Made by a program: the position numbers and the translations under genes | The notes under the pieces: model-generated | What the model was told of the DNA's origin: nothing | Seen by the model: the letters and a program-made list of their open reading frames with translations, nothing else | The model's database searches: none | Shown: positions 1-11,704 of the stretch, piece by piece | Layout: each line of letters begins with the position of its first letter | How positions within the stretch are numbered: position 1 is the first letter of the stretch | DNA from: Liolophura sinensis | Taxonomy: Eukaryota; Mollusca; Polyplacophora; Chitonida; Chitonidae | DNA length: 64,000 nucleotides | Assembly (NCBI RefSeq): GCF_032854445.1 | Contig: NC_088306.1 | Span: 4,462,373 to 4,526,372 of the forward strand | Direction of reading: 5' to 3'

Positions 1-382
1 CTTCGTGCTGACGTAACCATTCACGGATCCATTTATCGGAAATGAAAACGAAACCAGCATCATGCAACAAACTGTCCGAACAGCGGAGTAGCACTGGGCA
101 GCCGCCATCCATGAGCAGAACGTCCACGAGGAGAACGGACATCCATGAGCAGAACGGAACATGTAACTTGTTCGTTTACGAATAATTGGGCAAGGTACGA
201 GACTATAGGCCTGTATATTTATATAGGCCTATAGCCGAGCAGATAAATTCTCAACACTTTAAACCCCTTATTATCCGATAACACAGACATTACTGTAACC
301 CTGAAGACCTTCTCTAATGTGTCATTGTTAATTAGTAACCTAATAATCCCCCATCACTAACTGGAAAAAAAAAATATTAAAG
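1..382. other. Non-coding flank left of the first minisatellite array
   Basis: No gene is visible. Around 105-150 there are two or three degenerate copies of the 'catccatgag/catccacgagg' core of the neighbouring minisatellite. A small inverted repeat (203-212 with 225-234, ctataggcct) surrounds an AT-rich loop. Confidence 0.5.
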
Positions 383-989
383 ATCCACGAGGAGGGCCTT
401 GCCTAGTTCACCTCCCCATAGGTATAAAGTATAACATCCACGAGGAGGACGGTGGCTAATTTACCTTCCTACTGGTATAAGATACAACATCCACGAGAAG
501 GACAGTGGCTAATTTACCTTCCTCCAGGTAAAAGGTACAACATCCATGAGGAGGACGGTGGCTAATTTACCTTCATATAGGTATAAAGTTCAACATCCAT
601 GAGGAGGACGATGACTAGTTTACCTTCCTATAGGTATAAAGTTCAACATCCACGAGGAGGACGGTGACTAGTTTACCTTTCTATAGGTATAAAGTTCAAC
701 ATCCACGAGGAGGACGGTGACTAGTTTACCTTCCTACTGGTATAAAGTTCAACATCCACGAGGAGGACGGTGGCTAATTTACCTTCCTGCAGGTATAAGG
801 TAGGCTACAACATCCATGAGGAGGACGGTGACCAGTTTACCTTCCTGCAGGTATCAGGTACAACTTCCACGAAAAGGACAGTGGCTAATTTACCTTCCTG
901 CAGGTGTAAAGTACAACATCCACGAGGAGAACGGTGACCAGTTTACTTTCCTGCAGGTATCAGGTACAACATCTACAAAGAAGGCGGAG

Positions 990-2690
990 GCTAATTTACC
1001 TTACTATAGGTATAAAATACAACATCCATGAGGAGGGCGGTGGCCAATTTACCTTCCTGCAGGTATTAGGTACAATATCCACGTGGAGGACGGTGGCTAA
1101 TTTACCTTTCCTCAGGTGTAAAGTACAACATCCACGAGGAGAACGTTGGCTAGTTTACCTTTCTGGAGGTGTCAGGTACAACATCCACGAGAAGGACGGT
1201 GACTAATTTACCTTCCTACTGGTATAAAGTACAACATCCATGAGGAGGACAGTGGCTAATTTACCTCCATGTAGGCATGAGGTACAACATCCACGAGGAG
1301 GACGGTGGCTAATTTGCTTTCCCATAGGTATAATTTAAGGTACAAAATCCACGAGGAAGGCGGTGGCTAATTTACCTTCATATAGTTATAAAGTACAACA
1401 TCCACGAGGAGGACGGTGGCTAATTTACCTTCATATAGGTATAAAGTACAACATCCACGAGGAGGACGGTGACTAATTTACCTTCCTATAGCTATAAAGT
1501 ACAACATCAATGAGGAGGACGGTGACCAGTTTACCTTCCTTTAGCTATAGAGTACAACATCCATGAGGAGGACGATGACTAGTTTACCTTCCTATAGGTG
1601 TAAAGTTCAACATCCACGAGGAGGACGGTGACTAGTTTACCTTCCTACTGGTATAAAGTACAACATCCACGAGGAGGACGGTGGCTAATTTACCTTCCTG
1701 CAGGTATTAGGTACAACATCCATGAGGAGGACGGTGGCTAATTTACCTTCCTGCAGGTGTCAGGTACAATATCCACGAGGAGGACGGTGGCTAAATTACC
1801 TTCCTGCAGGTGTAAAGTACAACATCCACGGGGTGGACGTTGGTTAGTTTACCTTCCTGGAGGTGTCAGGTACCACATCCACGAGGAGGACGATGACTAG
1901 TTTACCTTCCTATAGGTATAAAGTTCAACATCCACGAGGAGGACGGTGACCAGTTTACCTTCCTATAGGTATAGAGTACAACATCCACGAGGAGGACGGT
2001 GGCTAATTTACCTTCTTATAGGTATAAAGTACAGCATCCACGAGGAGGACGGTGGCTGATTTACCTTCCTATAGGTATAAAGTAAAACATCCATGAGGAG
2101 GACGGTGGAAAATTTACCTTCCTACAGGCATAAAATACAACATCTACGAGAAGGACAGTGGCTAGTTTACCTTCCTACATGTATAAAGTTCAACATCCAC
2201 GAGGAGGACGGTGGCCAGTTTACCTTCCTATAGGTATAAAGTTCAACATCCATGAGGAGGACGGTGACTAGTTTACCTTCCTATAGGTATAAAGTTCAAC
2301 ATCCATGAGGAGGACGATGACTAGTTTACCTTCCTATAGGTATAAAGTTCAACATCCACGAGGAGGACGGTGACTAGTTTACCTTTCTATAGGTATAAAG
2401 TTCAACATCCATGAGGAGGACGGTGGCTAACTTACCTCCCTGTAGGCATGAGGTACAACATCCACGAGGAGGACGGTGGCTAATTTGCCTTCCCATAGGT
2501 ATAAGGTACAACATCCACGAGGAGGACGGTGGCTAGTTTACCTTCATATAGTTATAAAGTACAACATCCACGAGAAGGACAGTGGCTGATTTATCGATTT
2601 ATAACTATACAGTGCAACATCCATGAGGAGGACGATGACTAGTTTACCTTCCTATAGGTATAAAGTACAACATCCATGAGGAGGACGGAA
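990..2690 (+). repeat. Left arm of an inverted duplication
   Basis: This part of the array matches the reverse complement of about 14910-16610 unit by unit. Rare variants occur in the same order: 'ataatttaaggta' (about 1331-1343) against its complement near 16256-16272; the pair of units around 2100-2200 against 15400-15500; and 'ttatcgatttataactata' near 2590 against 14995-15015. Only scattered mismatches were seen. Beyond about 2690 (14910 on the other side) the order diverges. Confidence 0.85.
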
Positions 2691-3489
2691 GCTAATTTAC
2701 CTTCCTATAGGTATAAAGTACAACATCCATGAGGAGGACAGTGGCTAATTTACCTTCCTATAGGTATAAAGTACAACATCCATGAGGAGGACAGTGGCTA
2801 ATTTACATTCCTACTGGTATAAAGTACAACATCCATGAGGAGGACGGTGGTTAAGTTGCTTTCCCATACGTATAAGGTACCACATCCACGAGGAGGACGG
2901 TGGAAAATTTATCTTCCTATAGTTATAAAGTACAACATCCATGAGGAGGACGGAAGCTAATTTACCTTCCTATAGGTATAAAGTACAACATCCATGAGGA
3001 GGACGGTGGCTAATTTACCTTCCTATAGGTATAAAGTACAACATCCATGAGGAGGACGACGGCTAATTTACATTCCTACTGGTATAAAGTACAACATCCA
3101 TGAGGAGGACGGTGGTTAAGTTGCTTTCCCATACGCATAAAGTACAACATCCACGAGGAGGACAGTGGCTAATTTACCTTTCTACATGTATAAAGTTCAT
3201 CATCCACGAGGAGGACGGTGTCTAATTTACCTCCCTATAGGTATAAAGTACAACATCCATAAGGAGGACGGAAGCTAATTTACCTTCCTATAGGTATAAA
3301 GTACAACATCCATGAGGAGGACGGAAGCTAATTTACCTTCCTATAGGTATAAAGTACAACATCCATGAGGAGGACAGTGGCTAATTTACCTTCCTATAGG
3401 TATAAAGTACAACATCCATGAGGAGGACAGTGGTTAATTTACATTCCTACTGGTATAAAGTACAACATCCATGAGGAGGACGGTGGTTA

Positions 3490-4050
3490 ATTTACATTCC
3501 TACTGGTATAAAGTACAACATCCACGAGAAGGACAGTGGCTAATTAACCTTCCTACATGTATAAAATTCAACATCCACGAAGAGGACGGTGACCAGTTTA
3601 CCTTCCTATAGTTATAAAGTACAACATCCACGAGAAGGACAGTGGCTAATTAACCTTCCTACATGTATAAAATTCAACATCCACGAGGAGGACGGTGACC
3701 AGTTTACCTTCCTACAGCTATAGAGTACAACATCCATGAGGAGGACAGTGGCTAATTTACATTCCTACTGGTATAAAGTACAACATCCATGAGGAGGACA
3801 GTGGTTAATTTACATTCCTACTGGTATAAAGTACAACATCCACGAGAAGGACAGTGGCTAATTAACCTTCCTACATGTATAAAATTCAACATCCACGAAG
3901 AGGACGGTGACCAGTTTACCTTCCTATAGTTATAAAGTACAACATCCACGAGAAGGACAGTGGCTAATTAACCTTCCTACATGTATAAAATTCAACATCC
4001 ACGAGGAGGACGGTGACCAGTTTACCTTCCTACAGCTATAGAGTACAACA
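3490..4050 (+). repeat. Higher-order repeat of six minisatellite units (318 bp)
   Basis: A block beginning at 'tactggtata' (3501) recurs almost exactly 318 bp later (3819), which is six 53-bp units. The block includes distinctive units with 'ctaattaacc' and 'cgaagaggac'. This indicates recent multi-unit duplication inside the left array. Confidence 0.8.
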
Positions 4051-4430
4051 TCCATGAGGAGGACAGTGGCTAATTTACATTCCTACTGGTATAAAGTACA
4101 ACATCCATGAGGAGGACGGTGGTTAAGTTGCTTTCCCATACGTATAAGGTACCACATCCACGAGGAGGACGGTGGAAAATTTATCTTCCTATAGTTATAA
4201 AGTACAACATCCACGAGAAGGACAGTGGCTAATTAACCTTCCTACATGTATAAAATTCAACATCCACGAGGAGGACGGTGACCAGTTTACCTTCCTACAG
4301 CTATAGAGTACAACATCCATGAGAAGGACGGTGGCTGATTTACCTTCCTATAGGTATAAAGTTCAACTTTTATAGGTATAAAGTTTTCCATCCTTCAGGT
4401 ATGCAGCACAACATTGACGATGACCAAATT

Positions 4431-6692
4431 AACTTCTAATAAAGATTTAACTGATTGATTGACACACACTTATGAGGACAATAGATAAGTTATATGTCGT
4501 TTTGGTACAGCTAAAATCTATATGCGGTGGACTGTTGCCTTGTTTATTTCTGAGAAATATATATAACATATAATGTATAAGTATGTATGTAAGGTGATGG
4601 ATACCAGGGTTTGTTACGTGTTTAGGAAACTTTTTTAAAACTAAGTATTAGCCCGATTTGAATGGAAGCCCTATAAGTTATATAATAGCTCTTCGCTATC
4701 CTGATCACACTTGTGTGGTAATTAACCATAGGTTGTTATTTGTTACTTAGAAATGTTATATGTTTTATGTACATGATTATTATTATTGCTTTATTCTGTG
4801 TACAGTAAACTTCTGAAGCTTAATGTTGTAATCCCTTTTGATCTCTGCCTGTGCATAGCTGTTCACAGCGCTCTTGTTGTCAATTAACGTTCAATGGCCA
4901 TTTAATTAGTATGTAAAAACTTGCAGAGATATAAAGCCTGGCGAATTGTTACGCTCAGTTCCTTGATAAGGACAAACAAGGTCTTTGCTGCTGTTGTATA
5001 GCCTTATTTATAACCCCAAAAATACACATATGTAGCTTGAGACCATAATTTGTAAAGTGCGAAAAACATTGAATATTTAAGAAAGCTTATTTTGCCAAAG
5101 ATATCAAGAAAGTTTTTCAGAGTTTACTTCTTAACACACCCCACACATTATTTCCTCTTATGGCAGAGAAAGGTTCAAGCGTCTAAATTCTGTGTGTCTG
5201 ACCTCTGACTTTCATGCATCACCGAGTTTATTTTGTTATACCGCAGAAGCTTACATCCACATATATCAGATTTCACTGGTGGACAAGTGATCGCCCGCTT
5301 TATTGCTCCGGAATTCCCTAAGTGAAAACATTTAACTTGAAACTAAATTAGGCGTCTCCATCTTATAGGGTTTTCATATGTCGCTCTACCATAAAGTTAC
5401 TTGCTTTATTTATGTATTTATTTATTTGATTATTGTTTAACGCCATACTCTCTTTAGGACACATGGTCTGTTTATTCACAACCTAATGTATATAACATCC
5501 TAGCCCAGCAAACCACGGTGGAATTTTTAGAAAGACAATATAGTCCTCAGACTTAAAAAGGAATTCAGACTTATCTACTTGTCAAGGAAATCTGTCAGCT
5601 ATAACTTTCTCATACCCAGAATTGTTTTCTTTGACCTAAGCAAGATGCATTTATTACTACTATTATTAAGTTTTAAAAAATAAAATGATCAGAATCATAA
5701 AAATCCACACATCACAAAATATTTATTAACAAATATGTGTACAGGCAAAAGAATGCAACAATACAGGTGTATGTAAATATACCGTCAATGTAATTATGTA
5801 ACTCAATTCGCTTTAAAATTTGCCTTTCCCTGCCCGACAACCAAGCAGCGGAAGATCCATGTATAATACAATATGAATTGGGGTCGGGCTTTTTGAAGAG
5901 CGCTTTGATTTTATTCATACAATGAATGAAATCCTTATGAAATGGCTGAAAAGGAAGTATGTCAAGCAAATACCATTTCATTTGTACTACCTAGCACATT
6001 GGGCCTACTATAGTGCTTGAAAGTCATATCTGCAGTGTCGTGATAACTTTTGTTATGGTTGAAGAATTTAAAATGTACTTCGGACCAATATCTTCATCTT
6101 AGAAATTAAGTAGGACTATTTTATTTTGTTCATATGGACATGTTGTCTCACATGAATGATCTTGATGTCTCCTTATCCCAATTTACTTGGAATTCGACGG
6201 TGGAGAGTTATTTCCAAAAAAATTAACGAGTTCTATCATGTACGAGTTTGTTTATGTTTTTCGGACGCCAGAGCAATACAATATTTGGAAAAACTCGATG
6301 TTGATAGAGGTATAAATGATTTTCTAATTCGATTATAAGATAACACATTTTCAGTTAAAGTTAAAAACGTGGAGTTTCTAAGAACATTCAGTATATAGGC
6401 CTGCTCTTTCTACACTTTTATACCTCCGTGCATCACTTGCCACAATGTCTAAACAAAACAAATTTATGGGTAACTTTCGTGTGTCTGGACCGTGGAAAGC
6501 CGAGGTGGCGGTGTGTTTGTAAACACAGTTTCCCATCGCATGTCTGCTGAAGTAATACTATCTCAGGGTGACTTGTTAGCTTTGCAGTTTGGCTAATGTA
6601 GTACATAGCTTTTATAAAAGCTTTCCACTTTTCCGACGAGTTTATTTCTGGACGCTGCAATGTAACAATGACAGCAACCTGTCGTGATTCAG
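4431..6692. other. AT-rich non-coding stretch
   Basis: No convincing exon. Short open frames at 5712-5981 (minus) and 6156-6338 (plus) have no recognisable domain or splice context. A relic of the SINE tail with ttgtttaacgccatactc lies at 5402-5460. Confidence 0.5.
5402..5460 (-). mobile_element. SINE tail relic
   Basis: A (tttat)n tail is followed by 'ttgtttaacgccatactc', matching the 3' end of the tRNA-derived SINE described at 45327-45599. The rest of the element is missing. Confidence 0.6.
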
Positions 6693-6867
6693 TGTGTGGA
6701 TGAATTGTTAAGTTGTGTAAAAAGTTGCAAGGATTGTTGTAAAGGAGAATATATTTCATTCCATTGTCCGTTATGTCCACCGTCAAAGTTCAAGCCAACA
6801 AGGAAGAAGAAAGTAGAGAACCATTTGAGAGCTGTACACTGGAAAGCACGCGTTGAGGGACAAAATG
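6693..6867 (+). CDS. Possible 5' exon with a C2H2-like zinc finger
   Basis: Open frame with Cys-rich start (CVKSCKDCCKGEY) and then FHCPLCPP followed 15 residues later by HLRAVH, a C-x2-C...H-x4-H pattern with a longer than usual spacer. It ends at a good donor, g|gtacgt (6868). The acceptor (gattcag before 6693) has a poor pyrimidine tract and there is an in-frame stop at 6669-6671, so it cannot be extended to a local ATG. An open frame of 117 codons on the opposite strand (6433-6786) overlaps it; I consider the plus strand more likely because of the motif and donor. Confidence 0.45.
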
Positions 6868-9800
6868 GTACGTAAAATTAAGCATCAATACGTTTCATTC
6901 ATCTAAAATACTGTGTACATATATAGTTATCGTCTGCGGCTTTATATGATAGGCGAGCTTTTTGATTAACTTTTCATGTTAAAAAAAATAGATACATTCC
7001 CTGTCAATGAGATGATATCTTCTTAAATTATTTTTCTACATCTTTTTTCGAAATGTATACTCCTAGTGGTCATCCAGACGTATATGCAGATTTATCGGCT
7101 CTGTAGGTGACGCCAATTTAAAATATTCTTCCACTGATGAGGCAGAGTAAAATAGGTATCAAAGCAAATCTAAACTTACAGATCTTATTTTCGTGATTGG
7201 CCCCGGCGATGGATGTAAAACAAAAAGATGCCATCAACTTCCGGTCGGGCAAATGCAAGTGTCTAATTTGCAAGGGAAAAAATAACTAACACAAATAGAT
7301 CAGATCATCTATGCCTGCAATTGAACTTATACTCAATGGCCTAATGTGAATAGTAGTTGTGTAGTGTTTGTGTACATATTCTCTCTATTAGGCCAACAGA
7401 TTAGTCATTTGGCGTGTATGTTTTAATACCACACAATGTAAAGAACGCTCCCGCTGCGCTAACCGTAACTCGAAAGCCAACAGATGTTTTTCTTACATAA
7501 TGCATGAACGGTGGCAAAAATTTTAATGCCAATCACTGGAAAACTATTCATCTGTAATAATTTGATACGAGAGAAGAGCACAATTTGTCCTGCTGACCAA
7601 CTTTCAACATTGCACCATTACTGCTTTTCGCATCGTGTCTCAAAAATCAGAATAAAGTGTGCCTAAAAGCGAAAACTTCTTTAGAACCAAAACAAAGCCA
7701 CATTCGTGGTTAGCTATTTATGCCTAATGCATGAACAGTAGGTAAATTGTGGTCAAACTTTTTAAGCTAGAACAAAGCTAGAACAAAAGCAAAGCTAGAT
7801 TCATAATCTATTTGTCAAATTACACTGTATATATTCACACAAGAAATTGGATCAGCTCTGCACGGGTTTAAACTTCTTTCCAAAGGCTTCACTGTGCGAG
7901 CAATCTAATTAGGCTTTAAGTCTGCGCTATATATTACAGTCCATGCACATATGTCCATAAAATTGACCGCCATCACATGGGCTGTAAATTGAGCTGTTTT
8001 TGAGGCGTAAAACACCATTGAAATAAATAACTAAATTATCACAATGTTCAAAAGACGTGTTTATTTTTGTAGGTAAAAGTGCCGTTCTTTACCATCTAAC
8101 TGAACACAGTTCTTCACGGCATTTCCATTGCACGTCATGTTGAAGGATAATTATTCGCAAAGAGAACACTAATTAAGGAAATGCATTTCAAATCTGAATT
8201 GAATATTATACTCGTGTATATCTGCATTGTGGTGCTTGGGGCGACAAATGCTGGGCATGACTGAACATTGTTGCATGTCTTAGGGTTAAGGTCTTTGTCT
8301 TGAACACATTCTTTCCGATACGTTTTGCTTTAGAATGTGTAACGATGTGGGCGTCGATTTTGATAAGCGTTGCAGTCATTTCTCGTATGTTTTCAAGAAG
8401 ATACAACTTTGTGATGTCTTGATTTCTGTAGGTTTTCGTCAGAAGACTTACAAGTGTCCAGGATTATTCCATTTGCGGACGAGGAACTCAACAATGAGGA
8501 GCAGGATTCCAACATGTTTATTTGTGTATCTGATGTCATTTCACAGGTATGGATAAGGGAGCAGTTGTCATGCAGGTGACATTGATTTGTTTATTTGATT
8601 GGTGTTTTACGCCGTACTCAAGAATATTTCACTTATACGACGGCGGCCAGCATTATGGTGGGAGGAAACCGGGCAGAGCCCGGGAGAAACCCACGACCAT
8701 CCGCAGGTTGCTGGCAGACCTTCCCACGTACGGCCGGAGAGGAAGCCAGCATGAGCTGGACTCACAGCGACCGCATTGGTGAGAGACCCCTAGGTCATTA
8801 CGCTGCGCTAGCGCGCTAACCGACTGAGCCACGGAGGCCACAGGTGACATAGAGGCATATACTCAAAATGTTTAGAAATAACAGGTGGATCTGAGCCTCA
8901 AGTATTCAGCATCAGTAAAAAAAATACCATTAAACTGTGTCTGACAATTTTTGGATTTTTAACCGACATAAACACAATGTTTGGATTGTATATATATATG
9001 CCGCATAATGTTGATATTTCAGGTTGATGTGATAGACCAGTATGTGGAAGGCTTGTTGACAGACAGAGGCTCAAAGTGGTATGTATAGCTTAAATCCTTA
9101 CACTTCATTTATTTTCTTTGGCTTTTACATATTTTTCTATATTTCCTCATATGTGTAGGCGCATTCTAGAGTTTCGCACATGACTGGTGTGAACAACAAT
9201 TAGCTTAGGAATACCTACACATTTTTCTGCGCAATTATAATTTACAGACACAGTGTATTTAATTGACCCTTGTATTTGATTATATACAGTAGTTTTAAAC
9301 ATATGATCATTTCTGTCTTTCCCTATTCTTTTATAGTGGCGTGCAGCACCACTGTACATTCATATCACACAAACTGGAAAGATTTCGCTGCTATTTGAAG
9401 AATAGTTGCTGCGATACAAATAATTAATTTGTTACATGACATATAGTTTAATGTATTGTTTCACATCATACAGCCACACTTGATGGTAGCATGTGATTTC
9501 ATAAAGATCCTCATGCACTTCATCGCCCGGGATATATTATTATGTATCTAAAAAGAGTGTTTTAGAGTGTTTCACTGTGTTATATTGATATCTTCTCCTA
9601 ACCTCTTCCTCGTACAACTGTATACATGATTATGTGTTTATCTAGGTCCGAGAGCTCTGAGCTGGAGATTTTCCTGACAAATCCGAGAAGGGAATTTCTA
9701 AAGGGCTTTGGTTTCGGTTATGTCTTGGACTTGGTACGTAAAAGTGTGATTTCGGTGTATAAATTGTTTATTAATTGATATTGACTTTTTCGCTTAGCTT

Positions 9801-11080
9801 TATTTATATGTACTGAAAATACCCTTTGTATGGAAAAAGCCCTGTTACTATATTTATATATGTTTTACGTACCAAAAACAACGCTGCGGGACTTTGGAAT
9901 TTTGTAAATGTTTTGTGAGTAATTATGGCCATTCTGGGTGTTATTTCGAATGGGTATGCGTATGGTACTTAATAAGATTTTCTCTTTTAGGCTTATACAT
10001 ATCTCGAAGCCTATGTGGAAAAAAAGTTCTTCAAATTGAAGCTTAGGGACAAACGGTACGTATAGGTACATGTAGGTAGGGTGGTTGCCAGTATTCCCGC
10101 TCTGCTCCATGCACGTTTCAAATAATCATGCCTATAAGGGTTTTTTGTTACAGTACAGATCTGGGATGTTCTGTTTGTTTGTTGTCACAACTTATTTTGG
10201 TCCAAAAGTGAAGAAGAAAGTGACGGATTCATTGCTGCTTACATGGAGCGTGATTAAATTATGCGAAACAATCTGCATATGCTTTTGTATACCTTGTCTG
10301 TATATGTGCATTGGAAATAGGCCATGGTTATCTTTCACTGTGTGATTATATTCTTGTGTGAAACATTGCTTCAGGCGCCCCGCCACATCTGGATTTGTAC
10401 ACAAGCTAGTCCAGCTACCAGGAACCGAGCGAATTCAGAAGATTTTAAATGTGGATGGGTTTGTATTTACCTTGTATTTTATCTGTCTGTTTTTATTTTT
10501 TTGGTATAATTAGATATGGCTATTTTGGCTCCAGTTATGCATGGAGTAGTATCGGAATGGCTTTCCAGCTTTCAAGTTATCTATATACAGACAGTTCAAA
10601 TGTGTATAAACATTTGACAAGGCTAAAGCCATAAAAAAGGAGAAAAGTAACTAAGAATATTGCAGTCATCAAGTAGTCATTTACATGTAGATGTGTGTTT
10701 AATTATTTATCATTATATTTTCATAATTTTGTTCCGCGCATGACTTGCTAAAAAGTGTGCAGGCATATATGTTTAATTAGTAGCAATCTATATACATTTC
10801 CAGATTTCAGTCTTTTACAAATGAATAGGAAGCCTTAAACAGGATTGCATTCTGTTCATAATTTTTTCTTTGTAGATACGAAAGGACAGTCAGGAATAGG
10901 AGATGTAAGGAAGCTTTGGTTCGGGATGTAGTCGCACTGCTTGTATCCAACAAACTGCACATATCTTTACCAGAAGCAAGACGAAGATGCTGTCAAACTG
11001 AACATTCATCGTTACACACGGCACTTAAAAAAAGTGAACAATTAAGAGCACACCGCTTAATCAGCAGTACCGAGTCGTAA
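6693..11080 (+). CDS. Unrecognised multi-exon gene between the inverted arrays
   Basis: Coding exons with GT-AG borders and continuous phase are placed at 8432-8546, 9023-9078, 9646-9733, 9991-10055, 10375-10458 and 10876-11080 (stop TAA 11078-11080), giving 203 residues of C-terminal sequence. Two upstream exons (6693-6867, zinc-finger-like; 8073-8133) fit by phase but have weaker splice sites, and no start codon was found, so the 5' end is open. The predicted product begins acidic and becomes basic, with a Lys/Arg-rich C-terminus containing a Cys-Cys pair; no signal peptide or membrane segment is apparent. AATAAA follows at 11283. I do not recognise the family. The gene sits alone between two oppositely oriented minisatellite arrays. 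A SINE lies in the intron at 8583-8840. The six 3' exons are fairly secure because phases agree across five introns; function is unknown. Confidence 0.7.
8073..8133 (+). CDS. Possible small exon of the unrecognised gene
   Basis: Follows acceptor ttttgtag|g and encodes YHLTEHSSSRHFHC in the phase left by the upstream zinc-finger-like exon. It ends in the phase needed by the exon at 8432. The donor (cac|gtcatg) is weak. Joining 6867 directly to 8432 would break phase, so an exon such as this one is needed. Confidence 0.35.
8432..8546 (+). CDS. Exon of the unrecognised gene
   Basis: Bounded by ttctgtag|g and cag|gtatgg. In the frame required by the next exon it is fully open and encodes an acidic segment including IIPFADEELNNEEQDSN. 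A second frame is also open, but it does not join in phase to 9023. Confidence 0.65.
8583..8840 (-). mobile_element. tRNA-derived SINE, full length
   Basis: Minus-strand copy: (AAAT)n-type tail at the low end, then the conserved body (ttttacgccgtactcaag, ccagcattatggtgggagg) and the tRNA-related head ending 'gagccacggaggcc'. Perfect 10-bp target-site duplication caggtgacat at 8573-8582 and 8841-8850. It sits in an intron of the unrecognised gene. Confidence 0.9.
9023..9078 (+). CDS. Exon of the unrecognised gene
   Basis: Bounded by gatatttcag|g and tg|gtatgt. Encodes VDVIDQYVEGLLTDRGSK and two bases of a Trp codon completed by the next exon. Confidence 0.7.
9646..9733 (+). CDS. Exon of the unrecognised gene
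   Basis: Bounded by tttatctag|g and ttg|gtacgt. Encodes SESSELEIFLTNPRREF and then a Gly/Phe-rich KGFGFGYVLDL. Phase agrees with both neighbours. Confidence 0.75.
9991..10055 (+). CDS. Exon of the unrecognised gene
   Basis: Bounded by tctcttttag|g and cg|gtacgt. Encodes AYTYLEAYVEKKFFKLKLRD, which could form an amphipathic helix. Phase agrees with both neighbours. Confidence 0.75.
10375..10458 (+). CDS. Exon of the unrecognised gene
   Basis: Bounded by ttgcttcag|g and gg|gtttgt. Encodes SGFVHKLVQLPGTERIQKIL in frame with both neighbours. Confidence 0.7.
10876..11080 (+). CDS. Terminal exon of the unrecognised gene
   Basis: Follows ttctttgtag|a and ends at TAA 11078-11080. Encodes a basic tail including YERTVRNRRCKEALVRDVVA and LPEARRRCC. 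67 codons stay open in the phase set by the upstream exons. Confidence 0.75.
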
Positions 11081-11282
11081 ATGGCATGCTGTGTGTGTAA
11101 ATAATAGATGACTGATGAGTTGACAATGTGTGTTTTATATCATTGTTATCATTGTATCATGGCTATATGCCTTGTACATATAGCCTACACCTATAATGTA
11201 TTTTCCATTCCACCTCCATACCATTCATTGCTTCACTTACACATGTATAGAATCTTAGAATGTACAAGAGAGTTAATACACT

Positions 11283-11288
11283 AATAAA
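11283..11288 (+). terminator. Poly(A) signal AATAAA
   Basis: Canonical AATAAA about 200 nt after the stop of the unrecognised gene, the first such hexamer seen downstream. Confidence 0.5.
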
Positions 11289-11704
11289 CTTGCCTAGGGT
11301 ACTGCAGCATATGTAATGAAACACAACTTTTATCCGTACATCTCAGTAAAGCGTTCTTCAGTTTATAATAGTTTTTCTGTAAAGGTTTTTGCAAACCGGA
11401 TGAATGCAATGCTGTAACCATTTTTAGGGAAAGGAAATTGTTGAATTAGAGTTTCTGTTGGCAAACTCTCCATGGGCGGTGGGTTATGGCACTGCGACAG
11501 GGCTCCTTAAAATACATATATTTAAACTAGAATGTGGTTGTTGACTTTTTTATTCAACTGTCCGGAATTGGTGGTCACTGGATTTCTCATATTGGATGAT
11601 TCGAAAATTATATTATAAGGCTCTGTGAAAACTTTCTCATCTACGTATATGTAGAGAAAGGCAAACTCGGTTTGTCCTCGTTCGTGTTGGGCTTTTCCCA
11701 TCTG

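Larger units (their letters stand above)
383..4430 (+). repeat. Giant ~53-bp minisatellite array, left arm
   Basis: About 75 tandem copies of a ~53-bp unit with core 'acatccacgaggaggacgg', followed by ctaatttaccttcct and aggtataaagta. Units differ at recurrent sites (ccacgag/ccatgag, ggaggac/gaaggac, tataggt/tgcaggt/tactggt), which gives each stretch a readable variant order. The unit is not a multiple of three, so frames stay open only for short distances and the open frames here are not genes. The same unit occurs in the opposite orientation at 11705-16615. Confidence 0.95.

Noticed and set aside
816-1206. Open frames of 71 and 90 codons in the left giant array
   Set aside because: Minisatellite of ~53 bp; the mirror-image frame in the right array (16395-16706) reflects the inverted duplication, not a conserved protein.
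6433-6786. 117-codon minus-strand open frame
   Set aside because: Overlaps the zinc-finger-like exon on the opposite strand, with no recognisable domain or splice context. Kept only as an alternative.
8549-8850. Several 65-77-codon open frames on both strands
   Set aside because: They lie entirely within a SINE copy; the same kind of frames recur in the other SINEs.
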